A stretch of 64,000 nucleotides of DNA from Pelagibacteraceae bacterium AG-422-D23 (GTDB lineage: Bacteria > Pseudomonadota > Alphaproteobacteria > Pelagibacterales > Pelagibacteraceae): assembly GCA_003213615.1 (NCBI GenBank), contig QCMQ01000002.1, positions 40,807 through 104,806 of the forward strand, written 5' to 3'. Numbering within the stretch: the first letter of the stretch is position 1; each line of letters opens with the position of its first letter. The position numbers were made by a program, and so were the translations under genes. Under the pieces are notes generated by a model, which was not told where the DNA came from, did no database searches, and worked only from the letters and a program-made list of their open reading frames with translations. Of the stretch, positions 1-8,575 are shown one piece after another.

Positions 1-220
1 CTCTTAAAAAATGTTTCTTGTGATGATTGGTTTTAAAAACTGTAAATTTAGATTTTAACATATATGGAAAAATAATCAGTAAACCAAATAAAAATCTAAA
101 AAACCCTGCAACATAAACATTAACTTCTTCTTGTGCTAATTTTAAAAAAGTTAACATTAATGTTCCACAAAACACTGAGATTATAATTAAAAAAATTGCT
201 AATTTATTATTTGAAATCAA
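1..220 (-). CDS. EamA/DMT-family transporter, N-terminal part (runs off the left edge)
   Basis: The minus strand stays open from a TTG at 220 to the window edge, giving about 73 residues. They contain a hydrophobic helix (LAIFLIIISVFCGTLMLTFL), then a short loop and a second helix with an AGFFRFLFG segment. This layout is typical of the first two helices of EamA (drug/metabolite transporter) permeases, where an Arg-containing RF motif starts helix 2. The TTG overlaps the stop codon of the upstream glycosyltransferase (TTGA), so the two are probably co-translated. Substrate is unknown. The call is moderate because only a quarter of a normal 280-300 residue protein is visible. Confidence 0.6.
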   Translation of the reverse strand, partial: MISNNKLAIFLIIISVFCGTLMLTFLKLAQEEVNVYVAGFFRFLFGLLIIFPYMLKSKFTVFKTNHHKKHFLR

Positions 221-1299
221 TTTAATATCTTTTTGTATTCTTCAATTATTTTTGACCATTGAAATTTAGATACAAACTCTTTTGCATTTTTCCCAAGGTT
301 TAAATATTTTTTATTTTCCAACAATGAATTAATAGAAGAATAAATGTCATCAAGATTATTTCCATCACATATTAAACCAGTTTTTTCATGATCAATTGCG
401 TCTGCGGCACCGCCATCTTTACCACCAATTGATGGAATACCGTATTGTGCAGCTTCAACATATACAATACCAAAACCTTCAACTGATTTTTTATAGATTA
501 TGGATGGCATTACAAAGATATTTGATTTTGAAACTAATGCATTTTTTAAATCGTTACTAATATCTTTAAAAAACATAACTTGTGCTTCAAGATCTAGTTC
601 TTTCACCAGCTTCTTAATATTTTCTTCTTCTTCTCCATATCCAACACATATGTAAACAATGTCAGGATAAATTTGTTTTAAATTTCTTAAAGCCATTACT
701 ATTTTTTCGTGATTTTTACGTTTATCAAATCTTGAAACAGTGATTAGTCTTGGATTTTTAACTTTAAGTATACTTTCAACTTTATCTAAATTTTTTTTGT
801 TTAATTCCTTGGCAGGATCCACACCTGGATTTATTACTATTACTTTATTTGCATTAACCCCAAGCTCTATAGCTAGATTTTTTGTAAACTGAGAATTTGC
901 TATAACTTTTTCAACATTATTTAAAACGCTAACTACTCTTTTATTTTGACCAGAACCCTTTGGATGGTTGATTTCTTTACTATGAATTAAACAGTATTTT
1001 TTCTTAGAAGTTTTAATAAGCTCTAAACTTTTCCAATGATCAGCAATAACACCATCAATTTTATTTTCTTTGATATATTCATTTATTAATTGTGCTTTTC
1101 TATATTTTCTTAATAATTTAATTCCACCAACTCTTTCTATTGAAAAAGAAGCTTGTTCATCAAAATCTTTATGACCTTCTATATAATCTGCAAAAACTTT
1201 AATCATAAAGTTTTTAGATAGTTCTCTTGAAAGACCCCACATTAAATTTTGCATTCCACCAAGCTCAGGTGGGAATGATCTAGTTACAATTAGATACAT
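217..1299 (-). CDS. Glycosyltransferase family 4 (GT-B fold)
   Basis: A 360-residue protein of the usual GT4 length. The N-terminus has the nucleotide-sugar glycosyltransferase opening with a Gly-Gly-Met loop at residues 14-16 (PPELGGMQN). The C-terminal Rossmann domain has TVSRFDKRKNHE, then the E-x7-E type motif EGFGIVYVEA near residues 270-280 that binds the donor nucleotide-sugar in retaining GT4 enzymes, and a G-TG-LC segment. It would transfer a sugar to a lipid or glycan acceptor in the cytoplasm; donor and acceptor cannot be told. Its start overlaps the stop of the upstream thioredoxin-like gene by one base (TAATG), so the three minus-strand genes form one unit. Confidence 0.85.
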   Translation of the reverse strand: MYLIVTRSFPPELGGMQNLMWGLSRELSKNFMIKVFADYIEGHKDFDEQASFSIERVGGIKLLRKYRKAQLINEYIKENKIDGVIADHWKSLELIKTSKKKYCLIHSKEINHPKGSGQNKRVVSVLNNVEKVIANSQFTKNLAIELGVNANKVIVINPGVDPAKELNKKNLDKVESILKVKNPRLITVSRFDKRKNHEKIVMALRNLKQIYPDIVYICVGYGEEEENIKKLVKELDLEAQVMFFKDISNDLKNALVSKSNIFVMPSIIYKKSVEGFGIVYVEAAQYGIPSIGGKDGGAADAIDHEKTGLICDGNNLDDIYSSINSLLENKKYLNLGKNAKEFVSKFQWSKIIEEYKKILN

Positions 1300-1853
1300 T
1301 AATCATACTTCCATTTAATACCACAGCCCGCACTTGGTATTTGCTCTTCAGGACCTTTTCCAGTTTCAGCTATTTGTCTCATAGCTCTAAGCAGATCACT
1401 TTCTCCGTGTTTAACTGGAATAAACTTTTTAAGTTCTCTTAATCGTCCTCTGTATTGAAGTTCTAGATTTTTATTATAGCCAAAGAAATCTGGAGTACAT
1501 ACAGCATCATATGCTTTAGCAATTTCTTGAGTATCATCATGTAAGTAAGGAAAATTGAAATGATTTTCATTAGAAAATTTAATCATGTTATCAAACGAGT
1601 CATCTGGATAATTAACAAAGTCATTTGAGCAGATAGCAACTGAGTTGATACCAATTTTGTTTAATTCACTACAATCTTCAACTAATTCTTTTGTGATAGC
1701 TTTTACATATGGGCAATGATTACAAATGAACATTATCAAAGTTCCATTTTCACCTTTGATATCATTTAAAGACAGAATTTTATTATCAGTAGATTTTAAT
1801 TCAAATGGAATAGCTTTTTGACCAAAATCACATATTGGAGTTTGAATAGGCAT
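1299..1853 (-). CDS. Thioredoxin-fold peroxiredoxin-like protein
   Basis: 184 residues with a thioredoxin/AhpC-TSA fold. The redox motif is CNHC at residues 44-47 followed by PYVKAI, and the cis-Pro region appears as CTPDFFGYN. This matches the thioredoxin family proteins of bacteria that carry an ICNHCPYV motif and are usually annotated as peroxiredoxin-like or redoxin-domain proteins. There is no signal peptide, so it should act in the cytoplasm as a thiol reductase or peroxidase. It is transcribed divergently from the carbonic-anhydrase-like gene with a 19-base gap, and is the first gene of a three-gene minus-strand unit. Confidence 0.8.
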   Translation of the reverse strand: MPIQTPICDFGQKAIPFELKSTDNKILSLNDIKGENGTLIMFICNHCPYVKAITKELVEDCSELNKIGINSVAICSNDFVNYPDDSFDNMIKFSNENHFNFPYLHDDTQEIAKAYDAVCTPDFFGYNKNLELQYRGRLRELKKFIPVKHGESDLLRAMRQIAETGKGPEEQIPSAGCGIKWKYD

Positions 1854-1872
1854 AATGTAAAATATATAGATT

Positions 1873-2385
1873 ATGTTTTATGATTTAAAAGATAAAAAAC
1901 CAAAAAACTCTGGCGAAAATTGGGTAGCTCCAAATGCTACAATAATAGGGGATGTTACTTTAGAAAAAAATACAAGTATTTGGTTTAATGCAGTGCTTAG
2001 AGGCGATATTGAAAATATTCATATTGGTGAAGGATCTAATGTACAAGATGGGAGCGTATTGCACACAGATCCTGGATGTCCTTTAAAGGTAGGAAAAAAT
2101 GTTACTGTTGGCCATTTAGTTATGCTTCATGGATGTACCATTGGAGATAATAGTTTAATTGGTATTGGAGCTGTTATCTTAAATAAAGCTAACATTGGAA
2201 AGAATTGTATTATTGGAGCTAAAGCTTTAATAACAGAAAATAAAGTCATACCAGATAATTCCTTGGTTGTTGGTTCACCAGGTAAAATTATTAGAGAAGT
2301 TACAGAAGAAGAAAAAAAAGCAGTCTTTGAAAATACAAAACAATATCAAGATAATTGGAAAAAATATTCTAAATCAATATTTTAA
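1873..2385 (+). CDS. Gamma-carbonic-anhydrase-like hexapeptide-repeat protein
   Basis: 170 residues built of left-handed beta-helix hexapeptide repeats. Family hallmarks are FNAVLRGD near residues 37-44, GxGSNVQDGSVLH, and zinc-ligand-type histidines in VGHLVMLHGC. This is the PaaY/CaiE/gamma-class carbonic anhydrase family, found widely in proteobacteria, whose activity in vivo is often unproven. The start codon follows a very short divergent spacer. The stop codon (TAA) is directly followed by the ATG of the next gene, so the two are probably one transcript. Confidence 0.85.
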   Translation: MFYDLKDKKPKNSGENWVAPNATIIGDVTLEKNTSIWFNAVLRGDIENIHIGEGSNVQDGSVLHTDPGCPLKVGKNVTVGHLVMLHGCTIGDNSLIGIGAVILNKANIGKNCIIGAKALITENKVIPDNSLVVGSPGKIIREVTEEEKKAVFENTKQYQDNWKKYSKSIF

Positions 2386-3717
2386 ATGAAAATATTTTTA
2401 TTCTTAATATTTTTATTTTTTTCATTTTTTAGTTATTCTCAAGCAGAAATCAAAGAACCAGGAAAAATAAATAGTTTGAAGTGTGCAGTAGGTGCACTAG
2501 ATGCTTACTTTGAGCTTCAAGAATACTTAGAAAAAAAACCGAAATATAAAGGTGTAGTATATTTAGCATGTGATACCTCGAGTGGAGAATATTCATGGAC
2601 ATGGCAATCATCTAAAAATATTGAAAAAGCTCACACAAAAGCTTTTAAAAATTGTACAAAAAATTCTAACAGTCGTGGAACAGGAGAGTGTTTTTTATTT
2701 GCAGAAAATAATAAAATAGTTTGGCAATTATCTGAGAGAAGAATGGAAATGTTTAAAAAAACATTAGCAAAAAAACAAAATAATGAACCTATAGAAAAAG
2801 ATGTTAATTTTACTCATGCTGGAGCATGGAATGTAAAATCAAGTGAAAATGATTTTGTAAAATTTAAAAATCAAAAAAATGAGCTAAAATTTAAAAAGAG
2901 AGAAGACGAGATTCCAGGACGTTATTTATTTGATCAGGAGGATGTCACAGATGACTATCAAGTTCACGCAATATATATTTTAGCCGCCGACTCTAAAGAT
3001 AAAAAATTTGATACAAAAGGAATAATCGAAAAAATTGTTTTTAAGGCCAATAAACATATGAAAAAGAAAACAAAAGGAAAAGAATTAAGATTAGATTTAA
3101 CTAAAGATGGTAAACTTGATGTAAGTTTTTTAAGAGTAGACAGAACAAAAAAACAAATAAATGTTGATGATGCAGCTACTTATCTAACAGGAATGGCAGT
3201 CAAGAATGGTTTTTATAATCCTAAAAAAATTTATACTATTTTTTATCAAGATAAATACAGAGATGAAGGAGGACAAGTTGGGCAAGCAATGCTAATTGGA
3301 GACAAAGGAAATGTGGAAATTGTATCTGGTGTTACATACTTGGGTTACGGCACAAAAGACTCATGGAAAATTCATCTTCATGAGATATTTCATGCCTTAG
3401 GTTTTGTACAGTTATGTGCACCTGGAGCAGTAACAGATGAAAATAGTAGATGGGGGAAAAATGATCACTTAAAGTATAGTGGAGATATTATGAGTGACAT
3501 GGGAGGTGACGCAAATAATATTGACAAAAAAAATACTGAATATTATGGTCATTCCAATCCAAATTGTCCCATGGATTTAAAGAAAAGTGCCTACTTAACT
3601 CCAACAGAATTAGACCCTCAATTACTTCCTTATTTAAAAGGTTGTGTCATAACAAAAAGATTAAGTAAATATAGTCACGAAAATTCTTTAAATTGTTTAG
3701 CTAAATTAGAATTTTAG
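2386..3717 (+). CDS. Secreted putative zinc metallopeptidase with N-terminal DUF4189-like region
   Basis: 443 residues. A signal peptide is clear (MKIFLFLIFLFFSFFSYSQA, cleavage near residue 20). The region around residues 55-110 (CDTSSGEYSW, Ala-rich helix, C-KNS-S-GTGECFLFA) resembles DUF4189-type small Cys-containing domains. The C-terminal half contains HEIFHALGF at residues 332-340, a zincin HExxH motif, followed by several Cys and His residues (QLCAPGA; GHSNPNCPMD) that could complete a metal site or disulfides. I infer an exported metallopeptidase; no named family is recognised. It starts immediately after the stop of the carbonic-anhydrase-like gene. Confidence 0.6.
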   Translation: MKIFLFLIFLFFSFFSYSQAEIKEPGKINSLKCAVGALDAYFELQEYLEKKPKYKGVVYLACDTSSGEYSWTWQSSKNIEKAHTKAFKNCTKNSNSRGTGECFLFAENNKIVWQLSERRMEMFKKTLAKKQNNEPIEKDVNFTHAGAWNVKSSENDFVKFKNQKNELKFKKREDEIPGRYLFDQEDVTDDYQVHAIYILAADSKDKKFDTKGIIEKIVFKANKHMKKKTKGKELRLDLTKDGKLDVSFLRVDRTKKQINVDDAATYLTGMAVKNGFYNPKKIYTIFYQDKYRDEGGQVGQAMLIGDKGNVEIVSGVTYLGYGTKDSWKIHLHEIFHALGFVQLCAPGAVTDENSRWGKNDHLKYSGDIMSDMGGDANNIDKKNTEYYGHSNPNCPMDLKKSAYLTPTELDPQLLPYLKGCVITKRLSKYSHENSLNCLAKLEF

Positions 3718-3726
3718 GAGGAAAAT

Positions 3727-4017
3727 ATGCCAGCAGGTTATGTAATAGCACAATTGAAAATAACTAATCCTGAGAATTATAAAGAGTATGTTGAAAAAGT
3801 AACCCCACTTGTAAAAAAATTTGGTGGAGAATTTTTAGTAAGAGCTGGTGAATTTCAAATATTTGACGGAGAAACAAAATTTCCAAGAATTATTATTCTT
3901 AAATTTCCTACATATGAAAAAGCATTAGAATGGTACAATTCTGAAGAATACAAACCAATAAAACAAATAAGATTAGATAATTCCGAAGGTACAAATATAA
4001 TTATTAAAGGTATTTGA
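3727..4017 (+). CDS. DUF1330 family protein
   Basis: 96 residues forming a single ferredoxin-like alpha+beta domain. The conserved DUF1330 pattern is visible: an N-terminal beta strand (GYVIAQLKIT), NPENYKEYVEKV, FGGEFLVRAGEFQIFDGE and the C-terminal FPTYEKALEWYNSEEYKPIKQIR. The family is related to dimeric alpha-beta barrel proteins; its function is unknown. A GGAGG-like ribosome binding site (taggaggaaaat) ends 5 bases before the ATG. It lies 9 bases after the metallopeptidase gene and could be the last gene of that unit. Confidence 0.85.
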   Translation: MPAGYVIAQLKITNPENYKEYVEKVTPLVKKFGGEFLVRAGEFQIFDGETKFPRIIILKFPTYEKALEWYNSEEYKPIKQIRLDNSEGTNIIIKGI

Positions 4018-4030
4018 AAGAATAATTGGT

Positions 4031-4234
4031 TTAGTTAAATAATAGATCGTTCACCGAATAAATGATCAATCCAATTATTACTATAAATAAAATTAAGAAA
4101 GATAATTGCCCACTTAACTTAGATTTAATTTTGGTTTTACCCTCTTTAAATTTTTTAAAATGGATACTCCCAAATCTCATTACAGCTAATCCTAAAATTA
4201 TAAGAAATGCTGTAAATATATATCCAGTAACCAT
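4031..4234 (-). CDS. Small two-helix membrane protein
   Basis: 67 residues: a first transmembrane helix (YIFTAFLIILGLAVMRFG), a basic cytoplasmic loop (HFKKFKEGKTKIKSK) and a second helix (LSFLILFIVIIGLIIYSV). I do not recognise the family. It starts on the base next to the stop of the upstream flavin-binding protein gene, which supports it as a real gene over the opposite-strand frame at 4062-4310. Probably co-transcribed with the two genes upstream. Confidence 0.6.
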   Translation of the reverse strand: MVTGYIFTAFLIILGLAVMRFGSIHFKKFKEGKTKIKSKLSGQLSFLILFIVIIGLIIYSVNDLLFN

Positions 4235-4840
4235 CTATGGAACTAACCAGGTATCTTTTTTATTTTCTAAATTAAACTTTGCTCTTCTGTGGCCTTTAGC
4301 TGCTAAATAAAGCCATTCAATAGATTTGATTTTACATTGAATAACAGTAAAGTTTTTATAACCTTCTTCACTTTGTTCTTTTGTATAATCAAAATTATCC
4401 AGTTCTGGTTTTAGTCCAGAGGTAGGAAGATCTGATTCAGTTCCAGGTCCATTATCAACTAAATAACATTTTCTACTAATATGTTGGGTTTTAGACCAAG
4501 ATTCTTTTGTTACATCATTATTGTGATTAATAATGCATTCTACTTTCAATCTTACCTGTATTTTTTCGTCTTTATCATAAAATAACATTGCTGCATTTTT
4601 ATTCGCTTTCAATTTTTCAATTTTATCTGATCTAATATCGCTATGATATTGTACTAAATTATTTGATTGATCAGATTTTCTTAGCACTACAATTCTTCCA
4701 TCAAAATCTGATTGATCACCACAAATGAATACCGGTATTCTAAAAGGAGAACCTCTGTCTTTCACAGCATTATCCAGCATTAACCAAATTTTCTTTTTGA
4801 TCTCTGCAAAGTCCTCGTAATAAGGAACTGTATCTGTCAC
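4235..4840 (-). CDS. Pyridoxamine 5'-phosphate oxidase-like flavin-binding protein
   Basis: 201 residues with the split-barrel FMN-binding fold. Recognisable parts are the N-terminal helix with DRGSPFRIPVF, RIVVLRK, the strand-turn YHSDIRSDKIEKLKANKNAAMLFYD, and the C-terminal IEWLYLAAKGHRRAKF. This is the Alr4036/pyridoxamine-oxidase-like group, distinct from true PdxH because the PLP-binding C-terminus differs. Likely an FMN-dependent cytoplasmic protein; the substrate is unknown. The start codon is GTG. It sits between a dehydrogenase and a small membrane protein on the same strand with gaps of 5 and 0 bases. Confidence 0.75.
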   Translation of the reverse strand: MTDTVPYYEDFAEIKKKIWLMLDNAVKDRGSPFRIPVFICGDQSDFDGRIVVLRKSDQSNNLVQYHSDIRSDKIEKLKANKNAAMLFYDKDEKIQVRLKVECIINHNNDVTKESWSKTQHISRKCYLVDNGPGTESDLPTSGLKPELDNFDYTKEQSEEGYKNFTVIQCKIKSIEWLYLAAKGHRRAKFNLENKKDTWLVP

Positions 4841-4845
4841 AAATA

Positions 4846-5721
4846 TTATTTTTTCTTTTTTAATCTAGCAATCAAACCTGAACTATCCCAACGATTTCCA
4901 CCCATTTCTTGAACCTCAGCATAATAACCATCAATAATTTCTGTTATAGGAACAGGCGAGCCATTTTTTTTAGCTTCTTCGATTGCAATTTTTAAATCTT
5001 TTCTCATCCAATCAATAGCAAAACCATAATCAAATTTATCATCAGTCATAGTTCGGTATCTATTTTCCATTTGCCAAGATTGTGCTGCACCTTTAGAAAT
5101 AGTTTCCATAACTTTATCCATATCTAAACCAGCATTTATTCCAAAATTGATTGCTTCAGATAAACCTTGGACTGTTCCAGCAATACACATTTGGTTCATC
5201 ATTTTTGTTAACTGACCACTTCCACAAGGACCAATTAATTTTACTTTTTTACTGTAGCAATCAATTACAGGTTCAGCTTTTTTAAACACTTCTTCATCAC
5301 CACCAACCATAACTGTTAGTATTCCACCCTCAGCACCAGCTTGTCCACCGGAAATAGGGGCATCTAAAAAACTAAACCCTTTATCATTTGCTTTTTTATT
5401 TAATTCTCTTGATACTTCTGCAGATACAGTTGAGTTATCAATAAAAATAGACCCAGCTTTTGCTGTGTTAAATAATCCATTTTCTCCAGTTGCTACTTCT
5501 CTTAAATCATCATCATTACCAACACATGTAAAAATAAAATCAGCACCATCTGCAGCCTCCGCAGGTGTATTCGCCATTTTACCTTTATATTCACCAATCC
5601 ATTTTTCAGCTTTAGATTTAGTTCTATTAAAAACAGTTACATTGTGTCCGGCTTTTGATATATAACCAGCCATTGGGTAGCCCATGACCCCAAGACCTAT
5701 GAAAGCAACATTACAAGTCAT
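4846..5721 (-). CDS. 3-hydroxyisobutyrate dehydrogenase-family NAD(P)-dependent oxidoreductase
   Basis: 291 residues, the normal length for beta-hydroxyacid dehydrogenases. The Rossmann motif GLGVMGYPMAGYISKAGHNV is at residues 9-28. The substrate-binding DAPISGGQAGAEGG follows near residues 120-133, and the catalytic lysine helix GSGQLTKMMNQ near 167-177. Substrate could be 3-hydroxyisobutyrate, tartronate semialdehyde or another small beta-hydroxyacid; the sequence does not settle it. It is divergent from the MFS gene with only 11 bases between start codons. Confidence 0.85.
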   Translation of the reverse strand: MTCNVAFIGLGVMGYPMAGYISKAGHNVTVFNRTKSKAEKWIGEYKGKMANTPAEAADGADFIFTCVGNDDDLREVATGENGLFNTAKAGSIFIDNSTVSAEVSRELNKKANDKGFSFLDAPISGGQAGAEGGILTVMVGGDEEVFKKAEPVIDCYSKKVKLIGPCGSGQLTKMMNQMCIAGTVQGLSEAINFGINAGLDMDKVMETISKGAAQSWQMENRYRTMTDDKFDYGFAIDWMRKDLKIAIEEAKKNGSPVPITEIIDGYYAEVQEMGGNRWDSSGLIARLKKKK

Positions 5722-5732
5722 AATTTTTTTCT

Positions 5733-6938
5733 ATGTTTAAAAGTTTAAGTTTAAAAGTAATTGTATTTGGATTTATTTTTACATTTTTTTCAAGTTTTGG
5801 ACAGAGTTTTTTTCTTGGCCTATTTAATTCTAGTATTAGAGACGCCTTATCAATTACACATGGACAATTTGGCTCAATTTATGCATCAGCCACCTTATTA
5901 AGTAGTATCGTTTTAGTTTGGATTGGAAAAAAAATTGATGATGTAAATATTTTAAAATTTGCATCTTATGTAATAATTTTTTTATCAGCTTCCTGTTTTA
6001 TATTTTCAAAGATTTCATCTGTTATTTTTTTATTTATAGGAATTTTTTTAATGCGTTTAGCTGGACAAGGTTTATCAAGTCACACAGCTACAACAACCAT
6101 ATCTCGTTTCTTTGAAAAAAATCGAGGTAGAGCTTTAAGCACAGGTTGGTTAGGTTTGTCTTTAGCTGAATTTATAATGCCAGTTTTAATTGTTTTTTTA
6201 TTAACTTTTATAGAATGGAGAGATATTTGGGTTTCAATTTCTATTTTAGTTATACTTGTTTTGCCTGTTGCAACTTTTATTTTAGTAAAAGAGGTTAAGC
6301 TTGATACTAGAGAAGAGTCTAAAGTAGAAGAGAATAATAAAGAAATTAAACAATGGAAAAGAATAGAGGTTTTAAAAGATTATAGATTTTACATTATGTG
6401 TATGACGATGTTAGCAATGCCATGGATTGCAACAGGATCTTTTGTCTATCAGTCTTTTATATCTTCTTCTAAAGAGTGGGGACCTTATGTGATTGCACAA
6501 TCATTTATGGCTTACTCTATTTTATCAGTGATTACTCTGTTTATATCTGGTTTTTTAATTGATAAATTTTCAAGTAGAAAATTATTAATCTATATGAATA
6601 TCCCACTTCTTTTTGGCACTATAGTTCTCTACTATTTTGATGCACCGCTGTCTTCTTTTGTATTTTTTGGTTTAGTGGGGGTAACCAATGGTTTGGCAAA
6701 CGTGCTTGGTTCCTCAACTTGGGCTGAGATTTATGGTGTTAAATATATTGGGTCAATAAAAGCCTTAACAACTGCATTGATGGTATTTTCAACAGCATTT
6801 GGTACAGCTCTTTTTGGCTTTCTTATTGATATTGGTTTTTCAATTGAAGACATAGCCGTTGTTTCAGGAACTTATATCTTTGGCTCAATTATTCTTCTTT
6901 ATTTGGTTAAAAATAAGTTAAATCCTCATTATTCATAA
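5733..6938 (+). CDS. Major facilitator superfamily transporter
   Basis: 401 residues with about 12 hydrophobic helices. The loop between helices 2 and 3 has an MFS-A-like motif (GKKIDD), and the helix-4/5 region is RLAGQGLSSHTATTTISRFFEKNRGRALSTGWLG, typical of the monocarboxylate/oxalate-formate antiporter type MFS branch. A charged cytoplasmic loop (VKLDTREESKVEENNKEIKQW) divides the two six-helix halves. Probable organic-acid carrier in the inner membrane. Neighbouring the hydroxyacid dehydrogenase in divergent orientation, it may serve the same pathway, but that is inference. Confidence 0.8.
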   Translation: MFKSLSLKVIVFGFIFTFFSSFGQSFFLGLFNSSIRDALSITHGQFGSIYASATLLSSIVLVWIGKKIDDVNILKFASYVIIFLSASCFIFSKISSVIFLFIGIFLMRLAGQGLSSHTATTTISRFFEKNRGRALSTGWLGLSLAEFIMPVLIVFLLTFIEWRDIWVSISILVILVLPVATFILVKEVKLDTREESKVEENNKEIKQWKRIEVLKDYRFYIMCMTMLAMPWIATGSFVYQSFISSSKEWGPYVIAQSFMAYSILSVITLFISGFLIDKFSSRKLLIYMNIPLLFGTIVLYYFDAPLSSFVFFGLVGVTNGLANVLGSSTWAEIYGVKYIGSIKALTTALMVFSTAFGTALFGFLIDIGFSIEDIAVVSGTYIFGSIILLYLVKNKLNPHYS

Positions 6939-6948
6939 AAAATAGCCC

Positions 6949-6977
6949 TTGATTTTTAAAGACTCACTGTGTAGATA
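6949..6977 (+). promoter_or_regulatory. Candidate sigma-70 promoter for rpoZ, close to the start codon
   Basis: TTGATT (6949-6954) and TAGATA (6972-6977) are separated by exactly 17 bases, with a TGTG just before the -10. The predicted transcription start falls 6-8 bases after the -10, which is at or next to the rpoZ ATG (6984). The mRNA would be leaderless or nearly so. Confidence 0.5.
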
Positions 6978-6983
6978 CTCCGC

Positions 6984-7520
6984 ATGGCTAGAGTTACAGT
7001 AGAAGATTGTATAGATAAAGTAGAGAGTCCTTACGAATTAGTACTTGTTGCTAAAGAAAGAGCTACTCAATTAAATTCAGGAATAGAACCAACAATTGAT
7101 AGAGATAACGATAAAAATACCGTTATTTCATTAAGAGAAATTGCAGAGGAAAAAATTAAAGTTTCAGATTTAACAGATAGTGCTGTTTACAAACTTAGAA
7201 AACATGTGGAACAAGTTGATGATACTGCAGAGGATGATGAAGAAATAGGTGATGATTTTGAAAATCTATATAAAGGTGAAATTTCAAAAAGTGGTACCCC
7301 AATTTTACCATCTAAAAGAGCAAGAAAAACACCTGAAAAAATTCAAGTAACAAAAGAAGATTTGGCTGAGCTATCTGAAACAGCTACAGCAGACGTTGAT
7401 AATTCAGTAGGAGAAGAAACGATGAATGAGCAAGGAGAAGTTTCTTTAGATGAAGTTTCAGAATCAGAAAATCAAGAAGCAGATGTATCTTCAGACGACA
7501 CTGAAGCTTCAAACTCATAA
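6984..7520 (+). CDS. rpoZ: RNA polymerase omega subunit with long acidic C-terminal tail
   Basis: Residues 1-70 are a standard omega subunit: MARVTVEDCIDKVESPYELVLVAKERA, then SLREIAEEKI. It helps assemble RNA polymerase by clamping the beta-prime subunit. The remaining 105 or so residues are rich in Asp, Glu and Ser with no hydrophobic core visible, so probably disordered. The total of 178 residues is about twice the E. coli protein. A basic patch (PSKRARKTPEK) sits between core and tail. The gene is followed at 22 bases by dusA. Confidence 0.9.
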   Translation: MARVTVEDCIDKVESPYELVLVAKERATQLNSGIEPTIDRDNDKNTVISLREIAEEKIKVSDLTDSAVYKLRKHVEQVDDTAEDDEEIGDDFENLYKGEISKSGTPILPSKRARKTPEKIQVTKEDLAELSETATADVDNSVGEETMNEQGEVSLDEVSESENQEADVSSDDTEASNS

Positions 7521-7542
7521 AAAAATAATATAAAGTTATATC

Positions 7543-8535
7543 ATGAATAGGAAAGTGTCAGTTGCTCCTATGATGGATTGTACAGATCGTCATGAACGAT
7601 TTTTTCTTAGATTAATATCTAAAAACACTCTTCTTTATACTGAGATGATAGTCGATGAAGCCATAAATAGAGGAGATAAAAAAAAGTTATTAGAGTTTAA
7701 TATTAATGAGAAACCTGTAGCACTTCAATTAGGAGGATCTTCTCCAAAACTTTTAGCTGAAGCCACTAAAATAGGTGAAGATTTTGGTTATGATGAAATC
7801 AATCTTAACTTAGGTTGTCCTAGTAAAAAAGTTGAAAAAAATAGATTTGGTGCTTGTTTAATGAAAGAGCCAAATTTAGTGGCAGATTGTTTAAGTAAAA
7901 TGCAATCAGTTACAAAACTACCAGTAACTATAAAAACAAGAATTGGTTATGATGATGTGGAAGATTATGAAAATTTACACAGTTTTATTTCTACTCTAAA
8001 AGCAACAGGGGTTAAAACTTTTATCATACATGCAAGAAAAGCAATGTTAGGTAAATTTACACCTAAGCAAAATTTAAATATTCCTCCTCTAAAATACGAA
8101 TATGTTTATAAATTAAAAAAAGATTTTCCAAATGAAGAGATTATTATCAATGGAGGAATAACTTCAGTAGATGAAATAAAACCTCATTTAGAAAAAACTG
8201 ATGGTGTAATGATAGGAAGAGCTGCGTATCATACCCCTTATTTATTAGCAGATATTGAAAGAGAAATATTTAATAATGACGATGTTCCAAGCAGACAAGA
8301 TGTAATTGAACAGCTTATTCCTTATGTTAAAGAAGAATTAAAAAAAGGAACAAGATTAAATCAAATCATGAGACATACTCTTGGTTTATTTCATGGTCAA
8401 ACAGGTGCAAGTTATTGGAAAAGATATTTAAGTGAAAACATGTGTGTAAGAGATGCTGATGTGAAAAAAATTGATCACATTATGGATAAAATTAAATACA
8501 ATAATGTAGATACTAGAGTAGGCCAGTCTGCTTAA
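7543..8535 (+). CDS. dusA: tRNA-dihydrouridine synthase A
   Basis: 330 residues, normal for DusA. It begins with VAPMMDCTDRHERFFLR, the FMN-binding opening of the DusA branch. The catalytic cysteine is in NLGCPSKKV (C92), followed by GACLMKEP. Downstream FIIHARKAML and NGGI, and the GRAAYHTPYLLADIE motif, are specific for DusA. It reduces uridine 20/20a in the D-loop of tRNAs using NADPH. It follows rpoZ on the same strand. Confidence 0.93.
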   Translation: MNRKVSVAPMMDCTDRHERFFLRLISKNTLLYTEMIVDEAINRGDKKKLLEFNINEKPVALQLGGSSPKLLAEATKIGEDFGYDEINLNLGCPSKKVEKNRFGACLMKEPNLVADCLSKMQSVTKLPVTIKTRIGYDDVEDYENLHSFISTLKATGVKTFIIHARKAMLGKFTPKQNLNIPPLKYEYVYKLKKDFPNEEIIINGGITSVDEIKPHLEKTDGVMIGRAAYHTPYLLADIEREIFNNDDVPSRQDVIEQLIPYVKEELKKGTRLNQIMRHTLGLFHGQTGASYWKRYLSENMCVRDADVKKIDHIMDKIKYNNVDTRVGQSA

Positions 8536-8575
8536 TTCAATTTTAACAAACGAATACAGTTATATTATTTTATTA

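Noticed and set aside
4062..4310. Plus-strand frame opposite the small membrane protein
   Set aside because: The minus-strand gene has a regular two-helix pattern and abuts its upstream neighbour; the plus frame crosses into another gene and looks like its shadow.
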